Source: Takakia lepidozioides
Taxonomy: Eukaryota > Streptophyta > Takakiopsida > Takakiales > Takakiaceae
Length of the DNA stretch: 60,000 nucleotides
Assembly: GCA_030704615.1 (NCBI GenBank)
Contig: CM060732.1
Span: 4,466,001-4,526,000, forward strand
Reading direction: 5' to 3'
Under the pieces are notes generated by a model. The model did no database searches. It had not been told where the DNA came from and saw only the letters and a program-made list of their open reading frames with translations. Below, piece by piece: positions 26,976 through 39,164 of the stretch. The translations under genes were made by a program, and so were the position numbers. Within the stretch, counting starts at the first letter, position 1. Every line of letters starts with the position of its first letter.

Positions 26976-29655
26976 AAGTGGGGGGAAAGGAGACGATAGC
27001 TCAAGGGTGAGGGAGAACACCGCACAGAGCCCGCGTAAAGTCGAGAGCCTAGCTGGAGAGCTCAAAAGCTTGTTGGAAGAGAGAGCTTATGTGGTCGACA
27101 TGCAACATTATAGAAGACGGCTGTGAGCAGCGGTGAATGAGGGGACGTTACGTTTCATGTGTGTGCATGTGATCACGAAAATCTATGATAAGCACATGAA
27201 GAGAGAGAGACAAGAGGAAGTAATGGCTGCCAACATCATTCGGAGGAGGGAAATGTAAGCATACATCGTATGAATGTTCACCATTCAGGGAGAGAAAGGG
27301 AGAAAAGGATGGAACGAGGTCACGACACTTTCGTTGGCGGTGAAGCGAGGACTTGCAAAACGGCTAAGTCCAAACACCACTCACCGCAACATGCAGAGCG
27401 CCTATCACCTAGTCATCCTCTCGTTCCAATGTCGTATGCTTGTTAGATAGTTATTTATTAAAAAAAAGTTGGCTAGTTAATTTGTTTGTTAAAAATAAAT
27501 AGGTAAATATGGCTTTCATGAATGTCTGTTCCTCCCTACAACAAAGCCAAAAGACAGTTTGGTTGAAGGCCATGAATTGCTCACACAATCTGAACTTACA
27601 CATTTCCTAAGTGAAGACTATCCAGGCTTGAGATAGCTCTCTCAAGGGATGAACTCCGGATTTTGAACCGTACTCAGTGTATTGACTATCTTCGCCTCCA
27701 TGATTAGGAATCTGACTTCACTTCACTTGAAGCCGCGCACTAACTGAGGTTAGATGATTACTAAGATGCATACATTTGGCTTCCAACTTCTCCAAGAACT
27801 TCCAGCTACTTCATAAACATAATTAGACCTAATGCTGAGGGAAAAACATACGTTGGATCAAATGGGCCCCAAAATCTGTTTCTTTCAGTTTGACTTGTTT
27901 CTTATCTCCCAATCCAAATGGCGGTGCCACCAAAATACTAGGATTAAGGTGGTGTTGCTTCCATAGGAAAAACTACAGTTTCAGAGTTGGCTGCAGCTTT
28001 TGGGGGGCAAGCGTCCAAACTGACGGGGCCCGTGGACATTAGCTCTGACACATTGTTGCGAGTATGGCTCCAGCAGGCTACTAACTCTTCCAGAGCCGGT
28101 TTAGAAACACCAACCCGATATTACAATGGTCATTGTGCCCGAATGATAATTATCTGGTGCTACATTAAGGTCTACCATTGACATCATGCTACTAGGGTTT
28201 TCCCAATAAAAAATTTGTCCTTCAGCAAAGAAACAGCCAAATCAAAGACAACTTATGAACCCCCTAGCATCTCCCCTCGAATTTGGAATGAAGCCTTGAG
28301 CACCATGTAGAAACGGAAGTGAAAAAAATGCAATCATGTGCTTTAGGATGGAGGGTGGGAAAGCAAAACCTTACAGAAAACATGACCAAAAGACCGCACA
28401 ACTTGCTAGCCTCGCAACGCTCAAGCCTTCCTGGCAATCTGTCCACCCTTTCCTCCTGTAGGTAGTCCAGAGGCCATGCTCACACAAATTGTACATAAAG
28501 CACTCATCTCTTTTGATCATCATAGTAAAGCTTCAGCTTTCCTGATATCCATTCCTTCCATCCTAAGCTGGGCCCTCCTTATCTATTTCCCATCCTTCAG
28601 AATTAGCATCCCCATCTTAAAAATGCACTCCTATTTTCTTCACATGTGCAAATGAGGACTTAAAGCCTGTGATGCTGTTCTCAAGTATCTCACATTTTTA
28701 GCTCAGAAACATTACATCTACCTGCACCACTGCCACTCCCATTACTTTTCTATTCCCAACCAATCCCCGCACCTCTGTTCACCAACCTTGAAAATCTTGA
28801 GGCTGTGGACGTTAGCTCTGACACACAGTTGCAAGTATGGCTCAAGCAGGCTGCTAACTCTTTCAGGGCCATTTTAGAAACACCAACCCACCTCCATGAA
28901 GCCACGAATGCTTAGGGTTTAGGTGACAAAGCCTCCACACCAGCGGGAATCACTATACAACCTTCTTCGCCACTCTTACCACAGACCAGGCTCACGCCCA
29001 TGAGCGTCATAGCCCTGCAAACAAGAAGCTTCCGTGCCCCACTATCCTGGTGATTAGGTGCAATCCATGTATGTGGGGTGGCCTAGGATTCAAATCTTGC
29101 ATGATGTGATGATATATTGACTGAGATGGAGTTAAACAACAATCTTTTGAAGTTGGAAAAACCAAGAAATCCTCAAAAGAATTCCCAATCCCAACCAAAT
29201 TATGTGGATCTATGGTGGGATAAAAGTATTGTTGTGCTCCACGATGATTTTGGCGACAGCAGGGAATGGCGAGTTCCACCATCGGACACCTCTCAATAAG
29301 GTAGGCATGCCCTGATAACCCTATGGGGCGTGGAGCGACGCCATGGGGGATGACCCTTTCTTTGGACGTGGTCGGGGCCCACAAGCCACGCTATTAATGT
29401 GAAATGAGAGGCGATTTGGTAACCGGCTGGTATCAATTAATATATTAAGTTTGGTAGTTTGTTTTGTTTTGTTTTATTTTGTCATCGAGATCTCCCAAAT
29501 CGCAAAGCCTCCACCCAGATACCGCTGGAAAGCCCTCGATGCCTAGGGGTGCATCGAGATGGTTTCATTATTTTTGGACCTGTGGTGTGGGAGAGATTGG
29601 ATTTCAAGTATTTTTCTGTCACTAAAAATTCATAAAAAATAACAAACTGGGTTTT
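26976..29655. other. Intergenic, with a 90-bp dispersed direct repeat
   Basis: Segments near 28030-28115 and 28804-28890 are about 85% alike (GTGGAC(A/G)TTAGCTCTGACAC through TTTAGAAACACCAACCC). Both could be read as a short similar peptide, but no continuing frame supports a gene. The rest shows no recognisable feature. Confidence 0.45.
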
Positions 29656-30105
29656 ACTGGAATTACGGCTCAATAGGGCCGTGGTGGGTGGGCCAAGACT
29701 CACCGCGACTCATCACCGGGAGTCGAGGGTTTTCGTGGTGGTTCACCATAAAATGGCAGGGTTGTTTGTGAAACCCCCGCGGACAGTCACAGAAGTATAT
29801 ATAGGGAGTAGTAACCCTGAGAACGGTGCAAGCCCGTTGGTGACCAAAAACTAGTGAGTAAGCGTGCGAGCCGGAAAGCGACCACTTGGTGTGGGGAGCT
29901 GTTCCGGACTGCCATTGACCAAAGGGAATTTCCACTTGGCCCCAAATTGAGAGAGGGTCTCGTGGAGGAGTAAAGGGGACCGTTATGTCCCGGTGAGCAG
30001 CCGAAGCTCCGAGTTGGCCCGGCGGCCAGTTTGGGAGTTAGGCGCGCGCATCAAAGCGAGTATCTATGACTTGAAGGGGAGCTTACCGAAGTGAGGCGCA
30101 TGACA
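29656..30105 (+). mobile_element. Chromovirus LTR, 5'-truncated 3' part
   Basis: Collinear with the last ~450 bp of the complete LTRs (35601-37182, 53755-55290), from the GGGCCGTGGTGGGTGGGCC block to the terminal GACA at 30102-30105. TATATATAG at 29796-29804 is the likely core promoter. It is followed at once by a primer-binding site, so this is a true 5' LTR remnant whose first two thirds are missing. Confidence 0.8.
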
Positions 30106-30107
30106 CT

Positions 30108-30119
30108 TGGTATCAGAGC
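30108..30119 (+). promoter_or_regulatory. Primer-binding site, initiator tRNA-Met
   Basis: TGGTATCAGAGC, two bases after the LTR end, is the standard complement to the 3' end of plant initiator tRNA-Met used by Ty3/gypsy elements. Confidence 0.9.
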
Positions 30120-30149
30120 TTAGAGTTCAGTACGCGATCGGCCTCATCA

Positions 30150-30352
30150 TGGGGTCGGGCAAGCCAAAGCGAAAGCGGAACGGCCCGAAAGATGATGATC
30201 TTGGTGAGCCCGATGGGGGCGACGTGTCACCAAAGCGGCAATTTGAGGAGGCAATTCATGCTTTTGAAAGCGAGGCCGCTCAAGAACGGGAGGAATCTGG
30301 GGAGTCGGAGCCCGAGGACTTCCCGGAGGCTCCGCCAGACCAACAAATGCCT
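30150..30352 (+). pseudogene. Chromovirus gag N-terminal fragment
   Basis: Starts MGSGKPKRKRNGPK and keeps an acidic frame through PEAPPDQQM. Near 30353 the sequence jumps from gag into the middle of an LTR (TGTCGCGGCCCTTTGCC), so only about the first 68 codons remain. The same start recurs at 31132. The jump is best explained by unequal or template-switch recombination between gag and an LTR. Confidence 0.75.
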
Positions 30353-31078
30353 TGTCGCGGCCCTTTGCCTTGAGGGCAGGGGGTCGGGACACGAGAGGGG
30401 CTGCCCCTGTGGTGGGGGCAGTGGCAACAATAGATGCGAGGGCTGAAGCACCCTTGAGTGCCCAAGGCACTCAAGGAGGCGGAGGCGCTCACTAGGTGGA
30501 GCCCCGCACACCGGGTTGCGGTGGGGGTGGTTCCACGAGGGGTGGTGGTAGCTTAGTGGGACTTAGTGGGGGTGGCATAGGACTCACCATGGGGGCGGAG
30601 ACCTTGTGGTGGGAGTCGTGGGGAGTCTTGGGACTCATCACGGTCCAATGGGACCGTGGTGGGTAGGCCAAGACTCACCGCGACTCATCAACGGGAGTCG
30701 AGGGTTTTCGTGGTGGTTCGCCATAAAATGGTATGGTTGTTTGTGAAACCCACGCGGACAGTCACAGATGTATATATAGGGAGTAGTAACCCCGAGAACG
30801 ATGCAAGCCCGTTGGTGACCAAAAACTAGTGAGTAAGCGAGCGAGCTGGAAAGCGACCAAGAAGTGGGGAGCTATTCCGGACTGCCATCTACCAAATGAA
30901 AATTCCACTAGGCCCAAATTGGTGGAGGGTCAGTTGGGGGAGAAAAGGGGGGCCGTTATGTCCCGGTGAGCAAGCCGAAGCTCCGAGTTGGCCCGGCGGC
31001 CAGGTTGGGAGTTAGGCGCGCGCATCAAAGCGAGTAACTATGACTTGAAGGGAGCTTACCGAAGTGAGGTGCGCGACA
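30353..31078 (+). mobile_element. Chromovirus LTR, 3' portion
   Basis: Matches the LTR from its CGCGGCCCTTTGCCTTGAGG block to the terminal GCGCGACA, with TATATATAG at 30771-30779. It serves as the 5' LTR of internal copy 1. The following primer-binding site (31081-31091, TGTATCAGAGC) has lost one G. Confidence 0.8.
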
Positions 31079-31131
31079 CTTGTATCAGAGCTTAGAGTTC
31101 ATACGCGATCGTCCTTGGGATCGGCCTCATC

Positions 31132-32337
31132 ATGGGGTCGGGCAAGCCAAAGCGAAAGCGGAACGGCCCAAAAATGATGATCCTGGTGACCGATGGGGCG
31201 ACGTGTCACCGAAGCGGCCATTTGAGGAAGCGATGCATGTTTAAAGCGAGGCCACTCAAGAACGGGAGGAATGAGGAGTCGGAGCCCGAGGAATCCCTGA
31301 GAGCTCCGACAGACCAACAGATGCCTCCCATGCCAGATTTTGGGAAGGGTTGTTGGCGCAGTTTGGCGGACGTTGAAAGACGTGTTGTTGAAGGCGGCTA
31401 ATGTCACTTCCACTAAGGCAAAATTTAAGGTGAAGCCTAAGGAACCCGGCACCTTCGAGGGCGTCCGAAATCGGAAGGCACTCAACACCTGGCTCTGGAG
31501 CTAGAGCAGTACTTCCGGGCGGCCAAGTTGAGTGACGAGGATCGGGTGGAAGTGGCTCCCACCTATTTGAGGGGCTATGCTCAACAATGGTGGCAGAAAC
31601 GCCTTCACGACCGAGGGCCAAACCCGGAAACCTTGAACTGGAGTGGGTTCAAGGAACTGATGAAGAGACAGTTTGTGCCCCTCACGCGTCCTGGCTTGCC
31701 CGGGACAAGATGAGGAATTTGAAGCAAACGGATGACATTCGGGGATATGTTCAGGCTTTCAATGTGCTGTTGCTCGAAGTCGCGGACATGGCAGAACCAG
31801 AAATGGTCTTCAACTTTGTGGCGGGACTGGCCCCATGGGCCAGGCGGAAGTTGGAGGAGAAGCCACCTAAGACTTTGAACGAGGCAATTGAGAGGGCTGA
31901 ATGTTTCTCGGATGTTCCTAGGGGCGAAAGACAAGGCCGTACGGAGCTGAACCACAAGAAGACCCGGCGGGAGGTGACTCCTTCGACCGGAAAAGAAGTG
32001 GGATAGGCCACGCGGCGACAATGGCACGTGGAAAATGAAGGGAGGTCCTTCTTACGTCAAGGCGGCACCCGGTGCTCCGAAAGGAAAATCAGGTGCGGCG
32101 GCTTATGGCGGACAGAAGGTGACCTTTCGATGGAGTGTGTTTAATTGCGGGGAGCCCGGGCACATGGCTAAGAAGTGCACGAAACCCCGACAATTGAACA
32201 TGACTCGGGCGACCACAGAGCTGTCGGAAGATTCCATCAGCCGCTTGGTGGAAGCGGTGGTCGCCAAGACTTGCAAAGTAGGAAACTACTTTTGTGAGTT
32301 GTATCAAGAAACTGGCGCCTTACGTAAAGGGAGTTAG
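31132..32337 (+). pseudogene. Chromovirus copy 1 gag
   Basis: Gag capsid/nucleocapsid region of a Ty3/gypsy element. It opens MGSGKPKRKRNGPK, then shifts frame repeatedly. The capsid part is read as LRGYAQQWWQKRLHD (31528-31713 frame) and DDIRGYVQAFNVLL (31587-32006 frame). The nucleocapsid zinc knuckle NCGEPGHMAKKC ends at 32178, but the codons for its first Cys are disrupted by a one-base loss relative to copy 2. It would package element RNA in cytoplasmic particles, but this copy is not translatable. Confidence 0.85.
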
Positions 32338-34200
32338 TTATTATTCGTGAGTGGGATAATTTCCGGAACTAACGTGTCGTTGTTGGTGGACACATGAGCG
32401 TCGCACTCCTTCATGACACCGACAACGGCACGGAAGCTGGGACTCCCGACAAGTGATGTGGGGGCTCTATTGAGGTGCGTTCTGCCAAAGGAGAACCACA
32501 ATTGGCGACGAGGTTGGCGTTCGATGTTCCTCTTCAGCTGGGGAGTTGGGAGGGACGTGAGAACTTCACCATTTGCGAGATCGATGGAGTGGATCTCATT
32601 TTGGGGATGACATTTTTGAGCAAATCCGGAGCGGTCATAGATGGCCGCAAGAGAATGAGTAGTCACGCTACCGTGTGGGAATGGTGGCGAAGTTTTAAGA
32701 GTGTCGGAAACGCCCAACCCAGTGGGAGGGCGAATAAACCTTTGTCAGCAAAGGAGTGGGCCGTGGAGGAGTCACACGAGCCCCAATTTTTGCTTTAAGT
32801 AAGACAAGTGAAGGGAGAAGGCGATGGGGAGCTGAGCCCAGATTGGATCAAGTGGATTTTGGAGAAATACCAGGATGTGATGCCGGAGGATTTACCAAGC
32901 GGTTGCCACCACGAAGAGGAGTTGACCACAAGATTGAGGTGATACCGGGATCGGACCGCCTCCAAGGGGCCCTACTGGTTGAGCCACAGAGAGTTGATCG
33001 AGCTGAAGACTCAGCTCAAGGATCTAATGTCAAAGGGGTACGTCCGGCCGAGTAAGTCACCTTACGGAGCCCCGGTGCTATTGCAGACAAGAAGGATGGG
33101 ATGCTGCGGATGTGTGTCGATTACAGGGCTCTGAATAAGGTGACTATCAAAACCGGTACCCTTTGCCAAGAATCGACGACCTCTTTGATCGGTTGGCAGG
33201 AGCGAAGTATTTCAGCCGGATCGATTTGCACTCCGGCTACCATCAAATCCGAGTGGCGGAAAGGAGATGAGGAGAAAACCGCGTGCAGGACAAGATATGG
33301 TTCGTATGAGTTCTTGGTGATGCCTTTTGGCTCACCAACGCACCCGCGACCTTTAGCACGCTAATGAACAGCCTTTTCCAAGAGTGGTTGGATGACTTTG
33401 TGATCGTGTACATCGACGACATCTTGGTGTACTCGAAAACAAAGGAAAAACACCTAGAGCACCTCAAATGGGTGTTCCAGAAATTGCGGGAAGGAAAGCT
33501 GTATGCCAAAGCTTCAAAGTGCGAATTCGGGTCACAAAGTGGAGTTCCTAGGGCATGTGATTACACAGGATGGGATCAAAATGGATGACAGAAGGTGAGG
33601 GCGATCTAGGACTGGGAGCCTCGACTTCCGTCCGGGAGTGCGATCCTTCCTAGGACTCGCCTCCTATTACCGGAAGTATGTGAGAAATTTCGCCAAGATC
33701 GGGGCCGCTGTAAAACCTTGTGTAAATCCAAAGTCTGGGTATGGAACACCTTTTGTGGCCAAGCTTTTGCCGATTGAAGCACGGATGGTGGAAGCTCCAG
33801 TCCTCAAAATCCCGGAGTTCGACCATCCATTTGAGATTCATACAGATGCGTCGGACTTCGCAATGGGGGGTACTTATGCAGATGGACGTCCAGTGGCTTA
33901 CGAAATAAGAAACTAAATGAAGTGGAGCGACGGTGGCCTACGCATGAGAAGAAATGAAAGCGGTGGTGCATTGCCTTGAGCTTTGGCGCCACTATGTTGG
34001 TTCCAACCCGGTGAAGGTGTTCACGGACAATGTCACGGTGAAGTATTTTGCCACGCAGCCTAAGTTGTCCCTAAAACAACTTAGGTGGCAAGATACTTTG
34101 GCAGTGATCGACGTGGATATCCAGTACAAACCAGGACGAGACAATGTGGTGGCCGATGCTTTAAGTAGAAAGCAGCAGCTCATGTTGGTGTACAGGGGCG
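32338..34200 (+). pseudogene. Chromovirus copy 1 pol: protease, RT, RNase H
   Basis: Order is protease, reverse transcriptase, RNase H. The protease active site, DTGAS in copy 2, is interrupted here by TGA at 32395-32397. The RT shows [13 protein letters not shown] at about 33100 and the catalytic YIDD at 33409-33420, with frameshifts between them. RNase H reads FEIHTDASDFAMGG near 33829 and the C-terminal DNVVADALSRK near 34139. These enzymes would convert element RNA to DNA. The many shifts make the copy inactive. Confidence 0.85.
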
Positions 34201-35566
34201 AGACGGCGCTCCAAAGGAAGATCCGGAAGGCTTACCGGAAGGATGAGATGGCGAAGTCCGTGATGCAGGACTTGAGGATGGGGGTTAAATCGCAGTTCCA
34301 CTTGCAAAATGGACTGCTCCGGTATAAGCAAAAGCGTCTCTACGTGCCGAAGGGAGGGATCAGAGATAGTCTCTTGAGAGAATGCCATGATGGCCCGCTT
34401 GCGGGCCACGGCGGAGCCAATCGCACCGCGGCACTCTTGAAGAAAGAGTATTTCTGGCCCAAACTGAGGGAGGAGGCCGAGGAGTATGTCAAGACATGCA
34501 CCACATGCCAACAAAACTGGAGCGAGTAAAAAAAGCAAGCGGGCTGTTACAACCCTTGCCGATCCAGAGGGGTTGGGAAAGTGTCTCGATGGATTTCATG
34601 ACTGCTATGCCGCTGTCAAAAGGATTCGATGCAATCATGGTGGTGGTGGATAGGTTCAGTAAAATGGGCCATTTCATCCCCACCAAGGAGACGGCAACGG
34701 CGAAGGAGACGGGGCGACTTTATTTCGCCCACGTCTTCAAGCATCATGGACTCCAGAAGAATATTGTCTCGGACCGCGATCCAAAGTTTACGAGTAAATT
34801 TTGGAGGGCACTTTGGAAGAAAATGGGGACGAGGCTCAAGATGAGCACCGCCTTCCAACCTACGACAGACGGCCAAACGGAAAGGGTGAATTCCGTGGTG
34901 AAGCAGATCTTGCGGAATTACGTGTCGGTAGACCAATCGGACTGGGTGGAACACTTGGATGCGGCAGAGTTCTGTTATAATAACACAAAACACTCCGCAA
35001 CAGGGGTTTCTCCTTTCGTATTGGTCTATGGAAAAGCACCTATGGTGCCGACAAGTTGGGCCGCCCAGGACGTTGAGGAACCGGCAGCAGCGGCGGTGCT
35101 GGAAGAACGCGAGCGTTTGTTGGAGCTCGCAAAGTACAACATTGCCAAAGCTAGGAAACGGTATGAAAGGCAGGCGAAGTTCGTACCTCCGTATGTGGGA
35201 CCCTTTCGCATCCGGAAGGTTATGAATGAGGATGTGTATGAATTGGAGCTGCCGGCAAACAACAAAGTGCATCCGATATTCCACGTCTCCCTTTTGAAGC
35301 CTTACTTCAAAGATGAAGCGCGTCCGAATCGGCATCAAGTGTTGCGTCCGCCACTTGTGCTGTTGGATCATGAAAATGAACCTGAGTACGAGGTGGAGGC
35401 AATGCTTAAGTCAAGGAGGTTCAAGAATCAAGAAACAGAGTATCTAGTGAAATGGAAGGGCTATCATCATGTGGAGGCATCTTGGGTGCGTGCCTCAGAA
35501 ATGGGAAACGCATCCGAGGCGGTTGCAACTTTCGAAGAGCGACCTCAAAAGCGGAAGAAGCGTTGA
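34201..35566 (+). pseudogene. Chromovirus copy 1 integrase with C-terminal chromodomain
   Basis: The zinc-binding H2C2 region (ECHDGPLAGHGG..CTTCQQ) ends near 34510, and a frame change follows. From 34496 one open frame of 356 codons carries the DDE core: SMDFM, SDRDPKF and TERVNS supply the acidic residues. After the core, KARKRYERQ joins directly to KFVPPYVGPF. Copy 2 has about 36 more residues here, so copy 1 carries an in-frame deletion. The C-terminus is a chromodomain (YEVEAMLKSRRF, EYLVKWKGY, ASWVRA), the feature of chromoviruses that can direct integration to methylated histone. The long frame could look like an intact gene, but it lacks its own start context. Confidence 0.88.
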
Positions 35567-35589
35567 TGGGGACATCAACCTTGGATCGT

Positions 35590-35600
35590 GGGGGAGGAAA
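35590..35600 (+). promoter_or_regulatory. Polypurine tract of copy 1
   Basis: GGGGGAGGAAA lies directly before the LTR start TGCATGCTTAG and would prime plus-strand synthesis. Copy 2 has GGAGGAGGAAA at the same position (53744-53754). Confidence 0.85.
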
Positions 35601-37182
35601 TGCATGCTTAGCCCGACTTAGCTAGCTTAGGAATCCGATTGCAAAAACTTGTGTTGTACAAATTTTGTTATAAATGAAATGGTTTCCAAATGTTGCGTCT
35701 CCTATTTTTGTTTGGAATGGTGATGCATGGTATGGTTGGCTAGTGTGTAGAATGCATGCTAGCTTACAAAAGTGGGAGAGGTAAATTGGATTGTGTTTGC
35801 GCAGTGCCAAAATTGGGTGACTCCCATCCAAGGGGCAAGGAAACTTGCGCCTTCTTTGGGGAGTTCACGTGCTAGTGCGCACCTGACGCGTGCGCGTACT
35901 ATAACTGTGCTACCGAGGGGGTTGCCTTGTAGTGCGGGCTAATGCGGAAGCTATGTGCTTCCGTTCACGTACTATAATCGTGTAGCCTCGGGACGAAGTC
36001 GTAGCGCAGCTTCGGCGTGTTCCCGTACCTCAGGCAAGCATTCCAAGGCGGACCCAATTGTAGTGATTGGGGCGCACGGTTGGTTCAAGCTTATTTTCCT
36101 AGTCAAAAAGGGTTCAAGGTGAACCCTTGTTCAAGGTAATGCCAAAAGCGGCATCATGAGCGGTCGCAAGCAATGTTGTTGCAGTAAGGCGATTCGATCC
36201 TCGGGGAGGATCGTTCCTTGGCCTTGAAATAGGCCAAGCAGAGTGCACTAGGTGGAGCTTGAGAGGCTCCACCCTTGGCCGGGACTTGGAGGAAGTCGGC
36301 CGAATTAGCTAGTGGAGAGTAGAGTCAAGTGGAGGTTTGGTTCTTTGTTATGGGATGCCATGGTATGGAAACAAACTCCTTGATGTGGGATGCCACAACT
36401 TGGATGTTCGTTTCTACAAAATGGACAAGTCGATGAGGACATCGACTTCCTGTTGGTAGGGGTGTGTATCGCGGCCCTTTGCCTTGAGGGCAGGGGGTCG
36501 GGACACGAGAGGGGCTGCCCTTGTGGTGGGGGCAGTGGCAACAATAGATGCGGGGGCTGAAGCACCCTTGAGTGCCCAAGGCACTCAAGAAGGCGGAGGC
36601 GCTCACTAGGTGGAGCCCCGCACACCGGGTTGCGGTGGGGGTGGTTCCACGAGGGGTGGTGGTAGCTTAGTGGGAGTGACATAGAACTCACCATGGGGGC
36701 GGAGACCTTGTGGTGGGAGTCGTGGGGAGTCTTGGGGCGCACCACGGTCCAATGGGATCGTGGTGGGTGGGCCAAGACTCACCGCGACTCATCACCGGGA
36801 GTCGAGGGTTTTTGTGGTGGTTCGCCTTAAAATGGCATGGTTGTTTGTGAAACCCCCGCGGACAGTCACAGAAGTATATATAGGGAGTAGTAACCCCAAG
36901 AACGGTGCAAGCCCGTTGGTGACCAAAAACTAGTGAGTAAGCGAGCGAGCTGGAAAGCGACCAAGAAGTGGGGAGCTATTCCGGACTGCCATCAACCAAA
37001 GGGAATTTCCACTAGGCCCAAATTGGTGGAGGGTCAGTTGGGGGAGAAAAGGGGGACCGTTATGTCCCGGTGAGCAGCCGAAGCTCCGAGTTGGCCCGGC
37101 GGCCAGGTTGGGAGTTAGGCGCACGCATCAAAGCGAGTAACTATGACTTGAAGGGGAGCTTACCGAAGTGAGGTGCGCAACA
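35601..37182 (+). mobile_element. Complete chromovirus LTR shared by copies 1 and 2
   Basis: About 1.58 kb, TG...CA, from TGCATGCTTAGC to GCGCAACA. TATATATAG at 36875-36883 is the likely promoter. It is the 3' LTR of copy 1, but the sequence continues directly into gag of copy 2 without a primer-binding site or gag start, so it also stands as the left LTR of copy 2. Tandem sharing of one LTR points to recombination between elements. Confidence 0.85.
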
Positions 37183-38200
37183 TGCCTCCCATGCCAGCAG
37201 TCTTTTAGGAAGAGTTGTTAGCGCAGTTTGGCGGGACGTTGAAAGAAGTGTTGAAGGCGGCTAATGCCACTTCCACTAAGGCAAAGTTTAAGGTGAAGCC
37301 TAAGGAACCCGACACCTTCGAGGGCGTCCAAAATCGGAAGGCACTCAACACCTGGCTCTTGGAGCTAGAGCAGTACTTCCGGGCGGCCAAGTTGAGTGAC
37401 GAGGATTGGGTGGAAGTGGCTCCCACCTATTTGAGGGGCTATGCTCAACAATGGTGGCAGAAACGCCTTCACGACCAAGGTCCAAACCCAAAAAACTTGA
37501 GCTGGAGTGGGTTCAAGGAACTTATGAAGAGACAGTTTGTGCCCCTCGACGTGTCCTGGCTCGCCCGGGACAAGATGAGGAATTTGAAGCAAACGGATGA
37601 CATTCGGGGATATGTTCAGGCTTTCAATGTGCTGTAACTCGAAGTCGCAGACATGGCAGAACCAGAATTGGTCTTCATCTTTGTGGCGGGACTGGCCCCA
37701 TGGGCCAGGCGGAAGTTGGAGGAGAAGCCACCTAAGACTTTGAACGAGACAATTGAGAGGGCTGAATGTTTCTCGGATGTCCCTAGGGGCGAAATACAAG
37801 GCCGTACGGAGCTGAACTACAAGAAGGCCCGACGGGAGGGTGACTCCTTCTGATCGGAAAAGAAGTGGGATAGGCCTCCGGCGACAATGGCGTGTGGAAA
37901 TCGAAGGGAGGGACTTCACACGTCAAGGTGGCACCCGGTGCTCCGAAAGAAAAATCAGGTGCGGCGGCTTATGGCGGATAGAAGGCGACCTTCGATGGAG
38001 TGTGCTTTAATTGCGGGGAGCCCGGGCACATGGCCGAGAAGTGCACAAAACCATGACAATTGAACATGACTCGGGCGGCCACGGAGATGTCTGAAGATTC
38101 CATCAGCCGCTTGGTGGAGGCGATGGTCGCCAAGACTTGCAAGGTAGGCAACTACTCTTGTGAGTTGTATCAGGAAACTAGCGCCTTGCGTAAAGGAAGT
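37183..38200 (+). pseudogene. Chromovirus copy 2 gag, N-terminally deleted
   Basis: Starts within gag at TGCCTCCCATGCCAGCAG. The capsid frame 37215-37637 reads through LRGYAQQWWQKRLHD and DDIRGYVQAFNVL, where TAA replaces the TTG of copy 1. The second frame 37653-37853 holds GLAPWARRKLEEKPPK. The zinc knuckle CFNCGEPGHMAEKC at 38003-38044 is complete (CX2CX4HX4C). TGA at 38054-38056 replaces the CGA of copy 1. Confidence 0.85.
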
Positions 38201-39164
38201 CAGTTAATGTTCGTGAATGGGATAATTTCCGGAACTAACGTGTCGTTCTTGGTGGACACAGGAGCGTCGCACTCCTTCATGACACCTGCAACGGCACGAA
38301 AGCTTGGGCTCCCGACAAGTGACGTGGGGGCCTCTATTGAAGTGCATTCTGCCAAAGAAGAACCACAACTAGCGACGAGGTTGGCGTTCGATGTTCCTCT
38401 TTAGTTGGGGAGTTGGGAGGGACGTGAGAACTTCACCATTTGCGAGATCGATGGAGTGGATCTCATTTTGGGGATGACCTTTTTGAGCAAATCCGGAGCG
38501 GTCATAGATGGCCGCAAGAGAATAGTCACGCTACTGTATGGGAATGGTGGCGAAGTTTTACGAGTGTCGGAAACGCCCAACCCGGTGGGAGGGCGAATAA
38601 ACCTGCTGTCAGCAAAGGAGTGGGCCGTGGAGGAGCCACACGAGCCCCAATTTTTGCTTTACGTAAGACAAATGAAGGGAGAATGCGATAGGGAGCCGAG
38701 CCCAGATTGGATCAAGGGGATTTTGGAGAAATACCAGGATGTGATGCCGGAGCGGCTTGCCACCGCGAAGAGGAGTTGACCACAAGATTGAGGTGATACC
38801 GGGATCGGGGCCGCCTGCCAAGGCGCCCTACTGGTTGAGCCACAAAGAGTTGGTCCAGCTGAAGGCTCAGCTCAAGGATCTAATGTCCAAGGGGTACATC
38901 CGGCCGAGTAAGTCACCTTACGGAGCCCTGGTGTTATTCGTAGACAAGAAGGATAGGACGTTGCGGATGTGTATCGATTATAGGCCTCTGAATAAGGTGA
39001 CTATAAAAAACCGGTACCCTTTGCCAAGGATCGACGACCTCTTCGATCGGATGGCAGGAGCGAAGTATTTCAGCCGGATCGATTTGCGCTCCGGCTACCA
39101 TCAAATCCAAATGGCGGAAGGAGATGAGGAGAAGACCGCGTGCATGACAAGATATGGTTCATAT
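38201..39164 (+). pseudogene. Chromovirus copy 2 protease and N-terminal half of RT
   Basis: The protease active site DTGAS begins at 38255 and is intact in frame. TAG at 38402-38404 stands where copy 1 has CAG (32535-32537). The RT begins near 38760 ([53 protein letters not shown]) and stops at TRYGSY, where a CACTA element is inserted. The sequence resumes at 40017. Confidence 0.88.

Noticed and set aside
34616-35371. 251-codon minus-strand frame opposite the copy 1 integrase
   Set aside because: It is the antisense shadow of the well-supported integrase frame and has no recognisable domain.
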